Assembly (NCBI RefSeq): GCF_000144605.1
Contig: NC_014375.1
Coordinates: forward strand, 62,001 to 126,000
Length of the DNA: 64,000 nt
Direction: 5' to 3'
Source: Brevundimonas subvibrioides ATCC 15264
GTDB lineage: Bacteria > Pseudomonadota > Alphaproteobacteria > Caulobacterales > Caulobacteraceae
Positions 24,750 to 32,714 of this stretch are shown piece by piece (positions within the stretch are counted from its first letter, which is position 1; every line of letters begins with the position of its first letter). A program made the position numbers and the translations under genes. The notes below the pieces were generated by a model. The model was not told the origin of the DNA and did no database searches. It saw only the letters and a list, made by a program, of their open reading frames with translations.

Positions 24750-26618
24750 TTAGAAGTCATAGGCTTCGTCCGGAACGGTTTCGAGAACGCGGGCCGGAAC
24801 GCCGTCGCTCGCCTTGGCCCCCGACCCGCGCGAGAGGTTGTTCTCCAGCCAGGGGGTTAGGGGGATCGCCAGCCCGCGCTGCTTGATGCCCAGCCCATAG
24901 GTCAGCGGCTTGGTGGCCCAGGTCGCATAGTCCGGCCCCATGGCGTCCAGATAGGCGAGGGCCGATCGGTGATCGCGCCACCGCGTCTTCGCGAAGATGC
25001 GATCGAGGCCGGGGTGATGGTTCGCCACCAGCAGCCACGGCCCCTCGCGGGCATCCTTGCCGACGCCCTTCTCGATGCGCAGGCCCAGCACCTTCAGTTC
25101 GTCGTCATAGAACTTGTCGCCCGACACTGTGGACGTCACCAGTTCGCCGATGGTGACGCGCCGATCCCCGCGATGCAGACCGCTGTCGGCCGTCAGCAGG
25201 TGGGCCAGGGCGTCCGCCCCCGGATTGGACGTCACCTCGACCGTCTCCCGCTGCTTCAGCAGCGGAGCCCAGAAACCGACGTCGTCCGCCGCTTCCCGGG
25301 GGGTGAGGGGGGCGTCATGCAGCAGCAACCGTCGCCCGGCCGCGAGCATGGCGATCAGGTCCGCCGTCCGGGCGTCGTGGTTCGCGTCGATCAGCGCCGC
25401 CTTCATCGACTCCACGTCCTGGCGATACCGCCACGCCCCCGTCAGGGCACGGCCGAGGAAGGCCGGCGACAGTTCGCCCGCCCGCCGCGTCGCCTCAGCG
25501 ATCACCGGATCGGTGGCGAGCCGGGGCCGAGCCAGCCGGTCCTCCTCCGACAGGTCCGATCCGTTCAGCGGCAGCAGGCGGATGTCCGCGACCCGCGACC
25601 CGAGCGCCGAGTCCAGCGGCGGGGGCAGGATCGCGGCCATGATGACCGAGCCCACGGCCGTCTGGGTCACCGTCCCGCCGTCCTGCGATCCCTGTTTGCG
25701 GTTCGATCCCGAACCGGTGGCCATGTTGCGCAGATAGGCCATGACCTGCTCGACCGGGCTCGGCCCGCCGTCCAGCGCGCCCTCGACCTCGTCCAGCGCG
25801 ATCGGCCGCGCCATCCCGGCGATGTCCGACCGGAAACCGGCGTCCGAGAAGCTGTTGATCAGTTCCCCCGACAGGGCCGACATCGCGGCATGGACCAGCG
25901 TCATCAGGGTCGTCTTCCCCGACCCCGCCATGGCCCGGATCAGCAGATGCCCTCGAAACGGTGCCACGGCCCCCAGCATGGCCGCCATGACCCATCCGGC
26001 CAGGACATCCGCACCTGTCAGGCCATCCTCCGCCAGCACGTCGAACCGCCACATCCCGAACTGTTTCAACAGCCAGTGGCCATCCGCCGAGGTCGCCGGA
26101 TCGGTCGGCGCGATGCCGGGCGGAAACAGCTTGTAGAGCGGCCCCGAGCGCACCCGCAGGGCGTCGATGATCGGCACGGTCTCGACCATGCCGTCGGGCG
26201 AATAGCGCAGGACCTCGTCGCCCTTGTGCAGCACGATCTTGACCGGCCCGTCGGGCCAGACGCCCAGCGAACGCGAGATCCGCCGCGCATCCCACTTGCC
26301 CGCCTCGCGGCACTGACGGTTGAACCACACGGCCGCCAGTTCGCGCTGGAACTTGTCGTCCTTGTCCCGCCAGTTCGCCAGGAAGGCCTGCCCCGCCGAG
26401 CAGCAGAAGATATCGGTCTTCAGCAGGCTGCCGATCCGCCCGGCGATCTCGCGCCGGATTTCGCCCTCGGGCATGCCGAAAATCATCAGGTTGCCGTCGT
26501 AGCCCAGCGGCACGACCGGGCATTCCGCCGGCGACGGATTGGGGAACGCGCCCAGCCGACGCTCCGTGTCCGGATCGGCCTCGCTCAGCGTATCGATGAC
26601 GGGTTCGTAGTCGCTCAC
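24750..26618 (-). CDS. Phage replicative helicase-type ATPase
   Basis: 622 residues. A P-loop, IRAMAGSGKTTLMTLV, lies at about residues 235-250, then ARPIALDEVEGALDG as Walker B (~283) and TQTAVGSVIMAAILPPPLD as a sensor-like region (~330). The N-terminal ~190 residues lack recognisable motifs. This is the layout of phage DUF927/SF3-like helicases that work with a separate primase, and the primase gene lies directly upstream with a four-base overlap. The C-terminus (~470-600) may bind DNA. Probably the replication helicase of this phage. Confidence 0.7.
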   Translation of the reverse strand: MSDYEPVIDTLSEADPDTERRLGAFPNPSPAECPVVPLGYDGNLMIFGMPEGEIRREIAGRIGSLLKTDIFCCSAGQAFLANWRDKDDKFQRELAAVWFNRQCREAGKWDARRISRSLGVWPDGPVKIVLHKGDEVLRYSPDGMVETVPIIDALRVRSGPLYKLFPPGIAPTDPATSADGHWLLKQFGMWRFDVLAEDGLTGADVLAGWVMAAMLGAVAPFRGHLLIRAMAGSGKTTLMTLVHAAMSALSGELINSFSDAGFRSDIAGMARPIALDEVEGALDGGPSPVEQVMAYLRNMATGSGSNRKQGSQDGGTVTQTAVGSVIMAAILPPPLDSALGSRVADIRLLPLNGSDLSEEDRLARPRLATDPVIAEATRRAGELSPAFLGRALTGAWRYRQDVESMKAALIDANHDARTADLIAMLAAGRRLLLHDAPLTPREAADDVGFWAPLLKQRETVEVTSNPGADALAHLLTADSGLHRGDRRVTIGELVTSTVSGDKFYDDELKVLGLRIEKGVGKDAREGPWLLVANHHPGLDRIFAKTRWRDHRSALAYLDAMGPDYATWATKPLTYGLGIKQRGLAIPLTPWLENNLSRGSGAKASDGVPARVLETVPDEAYDF

Positions 26619-27823
26619 GCACGCCTCATTTCAGCGGCCAGAACGCGCCGCAGTTCGTCGTTGAAATCGCATCCGGGGCTGGGGGCGATGGCCCGCGCCT
26701 CGCGCGCCCCGGCGGCCTTCCAGGCCTTGCTGGCGAACCGCCCGCACAACCGTGCCCGCGCCTCGGCGTCCAGAGTGAACTCGCACGTCCGGCCGCGCGG
26801 GGTCCGCGCCTTGACCCTGATCGACGACATGTCGCGGTCGACGCCGATCAGGCACAGGCGGTGCCGGCCGCGCCAGGTGAAGGGCGGTCGCTCCGGGTTC
26901 GGCTGGGGATTGTAGGGGTCAATGCACCCTTCGGCGTCGCGCAGCAGCCCGCCCTGCAACCGGTCCAGCGACAGGGCGGCGCAGGCGGCCAGGACTTCGC
27001 CCGTCCGCCGCAGATGCAGGGTCACGACCGACAGCACGCTTTCGACGCCTTCGCCGGTGCCCATGTCGCCCAGCAGATCGCCCGCGGATTCGCTGTGGCC
27101 GATGACCTGGAACGGGATCAGCACGGCACCCGCTGCGACCCCGTCGACCTGCTGCGGGCCGAACATCCGCTTGGCGGGCACCAGGCTCGACTTCGCCTTG
27201 CCGTCGCGGCTCAGGAAGGTCGCGTGGACCCCGCCGGTCCAGACCGCCCGGCCGTGCTCGCCCTGGATGACGGTCTGCAGGATCAGCGCCGGGGCCTTGA
27301 TCCACTGGCCCCTATCCTTGGACCAGCCCCATTTGGCGTTCGGATGGAACCGCATCGCCGGGCCCGCCGCCGCCAGCACGCGCGGGTCGATGCCGCGCGC
27401 CAGCAGATACCGTTCGGCCAGCGACCCGGCGAAGGCCACGGCCTCGCGCCACAGGTCCAGCGCATGGCGGTCCGACCATGACGGCCCGTCGTCGACAGGC
27501 GCAGGCCGAGCAGCCGCATCACGCTCGATCCGGGGCGCGGCCGGCGACGATCCCAGCAGTCGGTGCGCGGCTTCGACCGCCGTCCCGCCCGACAGTTCGC
27601 GCTCCAGATCGACGACGTCGCCAAACTGGCCACAGGCGAAACATCGCCATGTCCCCTTGTCCGGCTTGATCGCGAACTGACCGGTCGGCGACTTGGCCTT
27701 GGACGCTTTGCACAGGGGGCACTGCCCACGCCATTGGCTCCCGGCCCGCACGACCAGGTCCTTGACCAGGTCCTGAATCTCGACCCGTGACCGGGCATCT
27801 TCGAACAGCTTGCGATCAGACAT
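26615..27823 (-). CDS. CHC2-type zinc finger / TOPRIM primase
   Basis: 402 residues. The N-terminus has GQCPLCKASKAKSPTGQFA and later WRCFACGQFGDVVDLE, a four-Cys variant of the CHC2 finger (C-x2-C ... C-x2-C, ~35-65) of DnaG-type primases. A TOPRIM-like segment follows (DMGTGEGVESVLSVVTL, ~250; LCLIGVDRDMSS, ~320). Phage primases of this kind make RNA primers for the adjacent helicase. It overlaps the methyltransferase gene upstream by eight bases. Confidence 0.82.
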   Translation of the reverse strand: MSDRKLFEDARSRVEIQDLVKDLVVRAGSQWRGQCPLCKASKAKSPTGQFAIKPDKGTWRCFACGQFGDVVDLERELSGGTAVEAAHRLLGSSPAAPRIERDAAARPAPVDDGPSWSDRHALDLWREAVAFAGSLAERYLLARGIDPRVLAAAGPAMRFHPNAKWGWSKDRGQWIKAPALILQTVIQGEHGRAVWTGGVHATFLSRDGKAKSSLVPAKRMFGPQQVDGVAAGAVLIPFQVIGHSESAGDLLGDMGTGEGVESVLSVVTLHLRRTGEVLAACAALSLDRLQGGLLRDAEGCIDPYNPQPNPERPPFTWRGRHRLCLIGVDRDMSSIRVKARTPRGRTCEFTLDAEARARLCGRFASKAWKAAGAREARAIAPSPGCDFNDELRRVLAAEMRRA

Positions 27824-28541
27824 CGGCTGCCTCGGTGCGAACGGCGTTCGGATCGGTGACGGCGAAGGCGAGGTCCGACGATCGGAAAAGGCGCTTTTCA
27901 GCGCCTGGCGCGATGTCCCGAACGCTCGGACGCCACGCTCCGTCGGGCCAGCGGCTCATGAAGCGACGCGGACGCAGGATCGGCTTGATCCAGAAGAACC
28001 AGCTGTAGAAGGCCGCGCTCGACCCGTCCGCCTCATAGCGGCCCATGTGGATCGGCAGGCGCTCGCTGAACGGCGCGACCACGGCATAGGGGCAGTCGCC
28101 ATAGATCAGCCCGTGCCGGGCCTGCCCTTCCAGCATCCCCGTCCGCAGCAACATGGCCACGCCGCGTCCAGCCAGCCCATACGCGCGCCGGATGAAGGCC
28201 CCGGCCGGGCGGAACGGAGGGTTGGTCACGATCCAATCGACAGCCCCGAACGGCGGGCGATCGGGGCCGAGGAAGTCATGGATGACGTTGCCGTCGTACA
28301 GGTAGGCGTCCGAGGCGTGGACGGTCGGGAAATAGTCCTCCAGCCCATGGACCAGATGCAGGCCGCCGCAGGCCGGGTCCCAGGCGGACTGCGCATGCGG
28401 GTCCAGTTCCCTGATAATCTCGGCACCCGCACGTCCGCCCCAGGGCGGCGTGGGCGCAAAGTCGGAACTGTCCGGATCGGTCGTCACACGGTGCGCCATC
28501 ACGGCCATGGCGTTGCGCGGCAGGCTGGTCATCCGGGCCAC
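27816..28541 (-). CDS. DNA adenine methyltransferase-like protein
   Basis: 241 residues. AWDPACGGLHLVHGLED (~53-69) is an AdoMet-binding motif I and DWIVTNPPFRPAG (~102-114) is the catalytic NPPF motif of N6-adenine methyltransferases. No restriction enzyme is nearby, so it is an orphan. The ending NAVRTEAADV contains palindrome copy 5. Phage orphan methyltransferases often protect DNA from host restriction or mark replication and packaging; which applies here is unknown. Start and end both overlap neighbours. Confidence 0.8.
   Translation of the reverse strand: MARMTSLPRNAMAVMAHRVTTDPDSSDFAPTPPWGGRAGAEIIRELDPHAQSAWDPACGGLHLVHGLEDYFPTVHASDAYLYDGNVIHDFLGPDRPPFGAVDWIVTNPPFRPAGAFIRRAYGLAGRGVAMLLRTGMLEGQARHGLIYGDCPYAVVAPFSERLPIHMGRYEADGSSAAFYSWFFWIKPILRPRRFMSRWPDGAWRPSVRDIAPGAEKRLFRSSDLAFAVTDPNAVRTEAADV
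27837..27851. repeat. Dispersed 15-bp palindrome, copy 5 (14/15)
   Basis: GCGAACGGCGTTCGG, last base differs from the consensus. It lies in the last codons of the methyltransferase gene and 14 bases upstream of the primase start (27823). Confidence 0.65.
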
Positions 28542-28798
28542 CGGGGATCGTGCCGCCGGCGAACGTCCAGCACGCAGCGCTGCAGCTGCTGGGCGATATT
28601 CTGCCAGCTGACGTCACGGGCGCGCTGTTGCCGGACGAAGGTTCGCTCGTGCCGCTCCTCCGACAGCACGGCAGGGTCGGGCGGCATGACCTCGGGCCGC
28701 TCATAAACGAGGCCGTCAATCTTGTGATGGGCACCGATGATGCGCTTGGCGGGCTGATCGATAGAGGTACGCTGAGGCGAGGTCATATCAGGCGACAA
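28529..28798 (-). CDS. Small early protein, unknown (89 aa)
   Basis: 89 residues, MSPDMTSPQRTSIDQPAKRI to RRHDPRWPG, basic and probably partly disordered. It overlaps both neighbours (the ParB-fold gene by 11 bases, the methyltransferase by 13), as expected for a genuine gene in a compact phage operon. The charged helix HERTFVRQQRARDVSWQNIA might bind nucleic acid. No family recognised. Confidence 0.5.
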   Translation of the reverse strand: MSPDMTSPQRTSIDQPAKRIIGAHHKIDGLVYERPEVMPPDPAVLSEERHERTFVRQQRARDVSWQNIAQQLQRCVLDVRRRHDPRWPG

Positions 28799-29597
28799 GT
28801 GACCGCACGACGTCGGCCCAGGCAGCTGCCGGCGTTAGGTCCGGACGCTGGAACCGCTTTTGACGGACGCGACGTCCCAGTTCGTCGTTATCGATGCTGA
28901 TAAGAGCCTTGGACAGCGCCTCGTCGGACGGTGGCTCCGGCGTCGTGGTGATCAGTTCCAGGCCCTTGAGGAGTGCGCCTGGCACCGGACCGACGCCACC
29001 AGCCTTGGCGATCTTCAACAGGCGCGCGACGCGGTTCTTTCCGCCGCTACGGGCCAGCTGAAGGAGGGTAGCGACGGTGGCGCAGCTACCGGGTTCGTAC
29101 TCCTGCCAGGGCTGCAGCTTGTCGATCAGCGTGGCACCTGCTGCAGCCACACCGGCGTCGACCGCCACGGCTTCGGGATCTCCGGCTGCGACCTGTGCGC
29201 GATAGATGGCAAACCGCGTCAGGTTCACCCGATCCGAGTTGATGCCCACGAAGGCCTGAGCGCGAGCCTCGCGCGTTTCGGCGGTCAGAACGAGGCAAGG
29301 CAGGGTGTCGATGGACCCGTGGCTGCTGGCAGCCATCGCCGTGTGCTGGCCATCGACAATCTCGTACCGGCCGTCGCCAATCGGGGCGACCGAGAGGGGC
29401 TTGAAACAGTTCCAGTCCCAGTGGGCGACCAGCTTGCGGATCAAGGCCATCGATCGGCCAGACAGGCTGCGCTGATAGCTTTCGTCGATCACCAGCAGAT
29501 CAAGTTGCAGCCACGCCAGCTTGGGGGGCGGCGGGACTGGGTTTCGGATGATCTTTTCTGCGCCAGCAATCGGCGCGAGTTTACGAAGGGTCGTCAT
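28788..29597 (-). CDS. ParB/Srx-fold protein (DUF6551-like)
   Basis: 269 residues. LLVIDESYQRSLSGRSMALI (~33-52), FKPLSVAPIGDGRYEIVDGQ and HTAMAA (~65-90) are the core of the ParB N-terminal nuclease/CTPase-like fold; the GQH motif is typical of the branch found in phages and plasmids. The C-terminal half (~140-269) is helical. Such proteins take part in partition, regulation or nicking, and cannot be told apart from sequence alone. It is the third gene of the operon that starts with the Cro-like gene. Confidence 0.72.
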   Translation of the reverse strand: MTTLRKLAPIAGAEKIIRNPVPPPPKLAWLQLDLLVIDESYQRSLSGRSMALIRKLVAHWDWNCFKPLSVAPIGDGRYEIVDGQHTAMAASSHGSIDTLPCLVLTAETREARAQAFVGINSDRVNLTRFAIYRAQVAAGDPEAVAVDAGVAAAGATLIDKLQPWQEYEPGSCATVATLLQLARSGGKNRVARLLKIAKAGGVGPVPGALLKGLELITTTPEPPSDEALSKALISIDNDELGRRVRQKRFQRPDLTPAAAWADVVRSLVA

Positions 29598-29992
29598 AGG
29601 TCGTTCTCCGCATAGGGCGCGCGATAGGTCGGGGCGGGGCGCGGGGTGGATCGAACCGGCGCGGTCTGAACATCCGCCAGCGCGCGTTCGATGGTGGTGG
29701 CCCAGGCGATCAGGTCGGCGACCGCGCCCTCCCGCTCAGCCGGGGTCAGCAGCAGGAAGCGCTTGCCCAGACGGACCAGGCTGAAGAACGCGCTGTCGGC
29801 CTGACGATGACCTTGCGGCGGCACCGCGTGGGCGGCCTTCTCGGCGCACTGGACCAGCCCGATCGCATCGCCTGATGGCTGGGCAGCCAAGGTGCGGGCG
29901 CGCTTCGCCAGCGTCTGGAACAGGGCGACGTCGTCGGCCGTGGTGATGTTCCCCGGTTGCGCCTTGCGGCGGCGCTTGAACCCCGCGCTCAC
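29594..29992 (-). CDS. Early operon protein, unknown (132 aa, GTG start)
   Basis: 132 residues from a GTG at 29992 that overlaps the stop of the Cro-like gene (GTGA), which decides the start: the frame is open further upstream but overlaps that gene heavily. The protein, SAGFKRRRKAQPGNITTADD onward, has a basic N-terminus and helical remainder (FFSLVRLGKRFLLLTPAERE). The stop overlaps the ParB-fold gene by four bases. No family recognised. Confidence 0.6.
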   Translation of the reverse strand: MSAGFKRRRKAQPGNITTADDVALFQTLAKRARTLAAQPSGDAIGLVQCAEKAAHAVPPQGHRQADSAFFSLVRLGKRFLLLTPAEREGAVADLIAWATTIERALADVQTAPVRSTPRPAPTYRAPYAENDL

Positions 29993-30315
29993 TGGGTCGC
30001 CTCGCGAACGGCGTTCGTAGCTGGGAGGCTCACGACTTCGGCGGCATAGCCGGTGGAGCCGCGCAGAGGTCCACCGGCTAGAGCCACCGGATACCAATCG
30101 GCCGCGCCAATCTCCCCAAGCGTCCAGTTCAGGACATCGCCGATCAGCGCCTCGCTAGGCACGATCCGCTTCGGATGATCGAACGGCAGCAGGTAACGGC
30201 TCGCGCCCTGCGGTGTGATGCTCCACCGCTCGGCCAGCGCACGCGCGCCGAGGCCACGATCGGCGAGCCAGCGATGCAGCTTGGGGCGAAGTTTCAATGT
30301 CGGTTGATCGGTCAT
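29989..30315 (-). CDS. Cro-like HTH regulator
   Basis: 108 residues. LADRGLGARALAERWSITPQ with GASRYLLPF following (~17-45) is a helix-turn-helix of the XRE/Cro kind in which the second helix reads ITPQGASRYL. The gene is divergent from the CI-like repressor across an 84-base gap and is first in the replication operon, the classic Cro position. It carries palindrome copy 6 near its end. The C-terminus (LGEIGAADWYPVALAG) is unassigned. Confidence 0.7.
   Translation of the reverse strand: MTDQPTLKLRPKLHRWLADRGLGARALAERWSITPQGASRYLLPFDHPKRIVPSEALIGDVLNWTLGEIGAADWYPVALAGGPLRGSTGYAAEVVSLPATNAVREATQ
30004..30018. repeat. Dispersed 15-bp palindrome, copy 6 (14/15)
   Basis: GCGAACGGCGTTCGT, last base differs. 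It lies in the final codons of the Cro-like gene, just upstream of the GTG start at 29992. Confidence 0.65.
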
Positions 30316-30370
30316 GGCGGTCGCTCTGATTCGCGTCGCCGGACAGATGGAAACTTATTCGGTGGATTTC

Positions 30371-30386
30371 GCAACCGTTTAGTTTA
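30371..30386. promoter_or_regulatory. Candidate repressor operator 1
   Basis: GCAAC-CGTTTA-GTTTA, a TAAAC-N6-GTTTA-type inverted repeat in the divergent gap between the Cro-like and CI-like genes. It shares AACCGTTT.GTTTA with the site at 31765. Confidence 0.55.
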
Positions 30387-30399
30387 GGTAATCACAGCT

Positions 30400-31203
30400 A
30401 TGCGGTCGCTCGCCTTAGCGCAAACGTCGTTTCATCGTCCGCGCCACATGGCCCGGACGGTTGAAACCTCAGTTCCGAACGAAGACGCCGTCCTTCTGGG
30501 CCGCGCCCTCGGGGTGTTACGCAAGCGCGCCGGCGTCAGCCAGGAAACCGCTGGCGGTCATGCGGGCATGACGGGCCAGGGCTGGGCCAAGTACGAACGG
30601 GGCCAGGCTCCGACGATTTTCAATCCGACCGTCCAGCTGCGTTTGGTTACGGGGCTGGGTTTCTCGCTCAGCGATCTGGAACGTGAGCGACTGACGCTGA
30701 TGGGCGGCGGCCGAGAGGCCAGCGTGACCGAGTTGCGCACTTGGCAGGAACCGGCCAAGCCGCAGACCTTGCCCATCCGTGATCGCGTGCAGGCAGGAAA
30801 TTGGCTTGAGGCGGACGATACCTCGCAGGTCTCGCCGCGCCGTCATGCCTTCGCGCGAGATCCGCGCTTCCCCCACGCAGACCAATGGCTCTCCGAAGTG
30901 TTCGGAGATTCCGTCGATCGCTTGGGCATCTTCGACGGGGACCTGGTCCACTGCGTGGACTTCGAGGGCTCGGGCCTAGGGCTTCAAACCGGCCAGATCG
31001 TTGAGGTCGAGCGCCTCCGCTTCAGCGGAGCCGAGCGCGAACTCAGCATCAAACAGGTCGAGTTGACCGCGACCGGCCCCCTGCTGTGGCCTCGGTCGGG
31101 CAATCCCCGCTGGTCCGCGCCGTTGAGCATGACGGACGGAGCCAGCGAAGATGTCGAGGTCCGCATTCGCGGCCTAGTCGTGCAGTCTATCCGTCGGTTC
31201 TAA
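30400..31203 (+). CDS. CI-type prophage repressor (HTH + S24 peptidase-like domain)
   Basis: 267 residues from ATG 30400; ATG 30448 (MARTVETSVPNED) is an equally plausible start since neither has a clear ribosome site, and a start at 30400 could be leaderless. An XRE helix-turn-helix lies at ~34-75 (LGVLRKRAGVSQETAGGHAG, then MTGQGWAKYERG). The C-terminal ~130 residues have the S24/LexA-like layout: DRLGIFDGDLVHCVDF, where the usual Ser is replaced (GIFDGD rather than GMxPT), and later a beta-rich end. The catalytic Ser-Lys pair is not evident, so self-cleavage is doubtful. It should keep the lysogenic state by binding the operators on either side. Confidence 0.8.
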   Translation: MRSLALAQTSFHRPRHMARTVETSVPNEDAVLLGRALGVLRKRAGVSQETAGGHAGMTGQGWAKYERGQAPTIFNPTVQLRLVTGLGFSLSDLERERLTLMGGGREASVTELRTWQEPAKPQTLPIRDRVQAGNWLEADDTSQVSPRRHAFARDPRFPHADQWLSEVFGDSVDRLGIFDGDLVHCVDFEGSGLGLQTGQIVEVERLRFSGAERELSIKQVELTATGPLLWPRSGNPRWSAPLSMTDGASEDVEVRIRGLVVQSIRRF

Positions 31204-31664
31204 CGTCCGGAAACCGAGTCCAGAATGCTGGTCTCAAGCACGCCAGTGCTGTTGCAGTTGACCGTCGTTCGCGAGGCATCAAACGTCCTCGTTTCCGTAA
31301 AATCAGTGTTGACGGTGATCGAGGTGCCGCCCGCCGGCACGGAGCGCACGAAGACATTCAGGTCAACGCTCTGAGCCACTGGCAGCATCAGGAGTTCCGA
31401 CCCGCAGCTGGCCCAGGTGCCGATCATCCCGCCCCTGCTGGGCGAGCCGATCATCCGCTCAGCTGCGATAATGCCGCTGTCCTTCTCGATAGTCTTGATC
31501 GAGAGGTTGTTCATGGCGAAGAACTCGACAGCCCTCTCCCAGACGACGTCCTTGCTGTCTGGCAGGACCCTTGTGTTCGTGACCGCATAGGTCGCGGGCG
31601 CTGTCGCACAGGCGGCAATCGGTGCCGTCAGCGCGAGCAGGATGGCTAGTTTCTTCACGTCCAT
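31200..31664 (-). CDS. Predicted lipoprotein in the immunity region
   Basis: 154 residues. MDVKKLAILLALTAPIAACA is a signal peptide with a lipobox (IAAC, Cys at 19), followed by TAPATYAVTNTRVLPDSKDV and a compact alpha/beta domain with two later Cys. It converges on the repressor gene, the two stops overlapping by four bases. It is expressed independently of the lytic operons and membrane anchored, so it is a candidate superinfection-exclusion or lysogenic-conversion protein. That role is inferred from position. Confidence 0.65.
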   Translation of the reverse strand: MDVKKLAILLALTAPIAACATAPATYAVTNTRVLPDSKDVVWERAVEFFAMNNLSIKTIEKDSGIIAAERMIGSPSRGGMIGTWASCGSELLMLPVAQSVDLNVFVRSVPAGGTSITVNTDFTETRTFDASRTTVNCNSTGVLETSILDSVSGR

Positions 31665-31764
31665 TGAGGTTCCCCAGCAGCGCCATGTCGGCGCGCATTG
31701 ACGGTAGTCTGCCCGTTGTACGGGTGTCGAGACGCTCGAACGGTTTCGCCGACGAGGTCGGACT

Positions 31765-31780
31765 AAACCGTTTTGTTTAA
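31765..31780. promoter_or_regulatory. Candidate repressor operator 2
   Basis: TAAAC-CGTTTT-GTTTA, a perfect 5-base inverted repeat with 6-base spacer, 9 bases upstream of the -35 hexamer of the plus-strand early promoter. Confidence 0.6.
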
Positions 31781-31789
31781 ACCGTCAGG

Positions 31790-31819
31790 TTGACATCTAA
31801 ACCAAACAGTTGGGATAAC
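31790..31819 (+). promoter_or_regulatory. Early rightward promoter
   Basis: TTGACA at 31790-31795 (perfect -35), an 18-base spacer, and GATAAC at 31814-31819 (4 of 6 to TATAAT). It faces the plus-strand operon beginning at 31854. The spacer holds operator 3. Confidence 0.6.
31798..31813. promoter_or_regulatory. Candidate repressor operator 3
   Basis: TAAAC-CAAACA-GTTGG, an imperfect copy lying between the -35 and -10 of the rightward promoter, where bound repressor would block RNA polymerase. Confidence 0.55.
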
Positions 31820-31853
31820 GAGGCTGCAGGGTATCTGGCCCTGTCGCATTCGG

Positions 31854-32105
31854 ATGCCCGATATGGACGCCCTGAGATCAGCCAACCATCTGGCCACGTC
31901 AGAAACGGTCGCACGACCCTTCCACTATCCGCCGCCATGGGATGGCGTGGTCTGGGCACCCCGGCCACCCTTGCCCCGCTGGGCGGACGCCGTCAGCCAG
32001 GCGGTCACCTTCTGGATCACGGTCGCCGCCGGCGCTCTGGTCGCAGGTGTTCTGCTGAACGCCGTGCTGGGCGCGGCCGTCGCCGTTCTGAGCGGGGCCG
32101 CCTGA
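31854..32105 (+). CDS. Small single-span membrane protein, first gene of rightward operon
   Basis: 83 residues (ATG 31854, or ATG 31863). Residues ~52-80 form one hydrophobic span (AVTFWITVAAGALVAGVLLN then AVLGAAVAVLSG). The N-terminus is soluble and Pro-rich (FHYPPPWDGVVWAPRPPLPR). It is the first gene after the repressor-controlled promoter and one base before the next gene. Function unknown; an inhibitor of host functions or an exclusion protein is possible. Confidence 0.55.
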   Translation: MPDMDALRSANHLATSETVARPFHYPPPWDGVVWAPRPPLPRWADAVSQAVTFWITVAAGALVAGVLLNAVLGAAVAVLSGAA

Positions 32106-32106
32106 C

Positions 32107-32472
32107 ATGGTCCGCTATGCCAACCCTCCGACCTTCATCCCGGCCGCCCGCTCCGACGATCCGCTGACCTTCGTCAGCATCGACGCCCTAGCCGTCCACC
32201 TGCTGCGACAGCGTCCCAGCCGACGGCTGGAGTTCTGCCCGGGCGTCTGTTCCCGGTCGGGGGCCGAAGGCGTGCCGGTCGTCAACGTCTTCGCGATGCG
32301 CCCCGGCGATGCCCTGGAACGCCGCCGCGAGGCCCTGCGCCGGGGCGAACCGACCGCCGATCCGCTCGACGAGGAATGGCTGGGCTGGACGACGGGCGAG
32401 CGCGCCTGCGACCCGGTCGAGGTCGAGGCCGCGCTGAACCGCATGCGCTCGGCCGGAGGGCTGGCAGCATGA
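32107..32472 (+). CDS. Early protein, unknown (121 aa)
   Basis: 121 residues, MVRYANPPTFIPAARSDDPL to MRSAGGLAA. It has two Cys in EFCPGVCSRSG and one further on, and an acidic C-terminal region (DPLDEEWLGWTTGERACDPV). The stop overlaps the next start (ATGA), indicating translational coupling. No family recognised. Confidence 0.6.
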   Translation: MVRYANPPTFIPAARSDDPLTFVSIDALAVHLLRQRPSRRLEFCPGVCSRSGAEGVPVVNVFAMRPGDALERRREALRRGEPTADPLDEEWLGWTTGERACDPVEVEAALNRMRSAGGLAA

Positions 32473-32714
32473 GCAAGACCCTCAAGCAACAGATCGCCTG
32501 GGCACAGGGACGGGCGGCACAGGCGCGACGCCTTGCCTCGCGCGCTGCCCCGGACAGCGCCGCACGGACGCGCGCCGCTCAGGAGGAGGCCATGGCCGAG
32601 GCCATCGCGGCATCGCTGCGAACCGTCGCCAGACGGCGTCGGCTGGTCCGGCCCGATCGGCTGATCTTCGTCCCCCTCGTTTCCGACCAAGCATCGCAAG
32701 GACTTCATTCATGA
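32469..32714 (+). CDS. Small basic early protein (81 aa)
   Basis: 81 residues, MSKTLKQQIAWAQGRAAQAR onward, Ala/Arg rich and helical. The ATG at 32469 overlaps the upstream stop and its own stop overlaps the ParB-domain gene start, both as ATGA, which decides the start over the longer open frame. The basic helical character suggests nucleic-acid binding, but there is no recognisable family. Confidence 0.6.
   Translation: MSKTLKQQIAWAQGRAAQARRLASRAAPDSAARTRAAQEEAMAEAIAASLRTVARRRRLVRPDRLIFVPLVSDQASQGLHS

Noticed and set aside
29594..30097. ATG start at 30097 for the 132-residue early protein
   Set aside because: It would overlap the Cro-like gene by more than 100 bases with Arg/Ser-rich shadow sequence; the GTG in the GTGA overlap is preferred.
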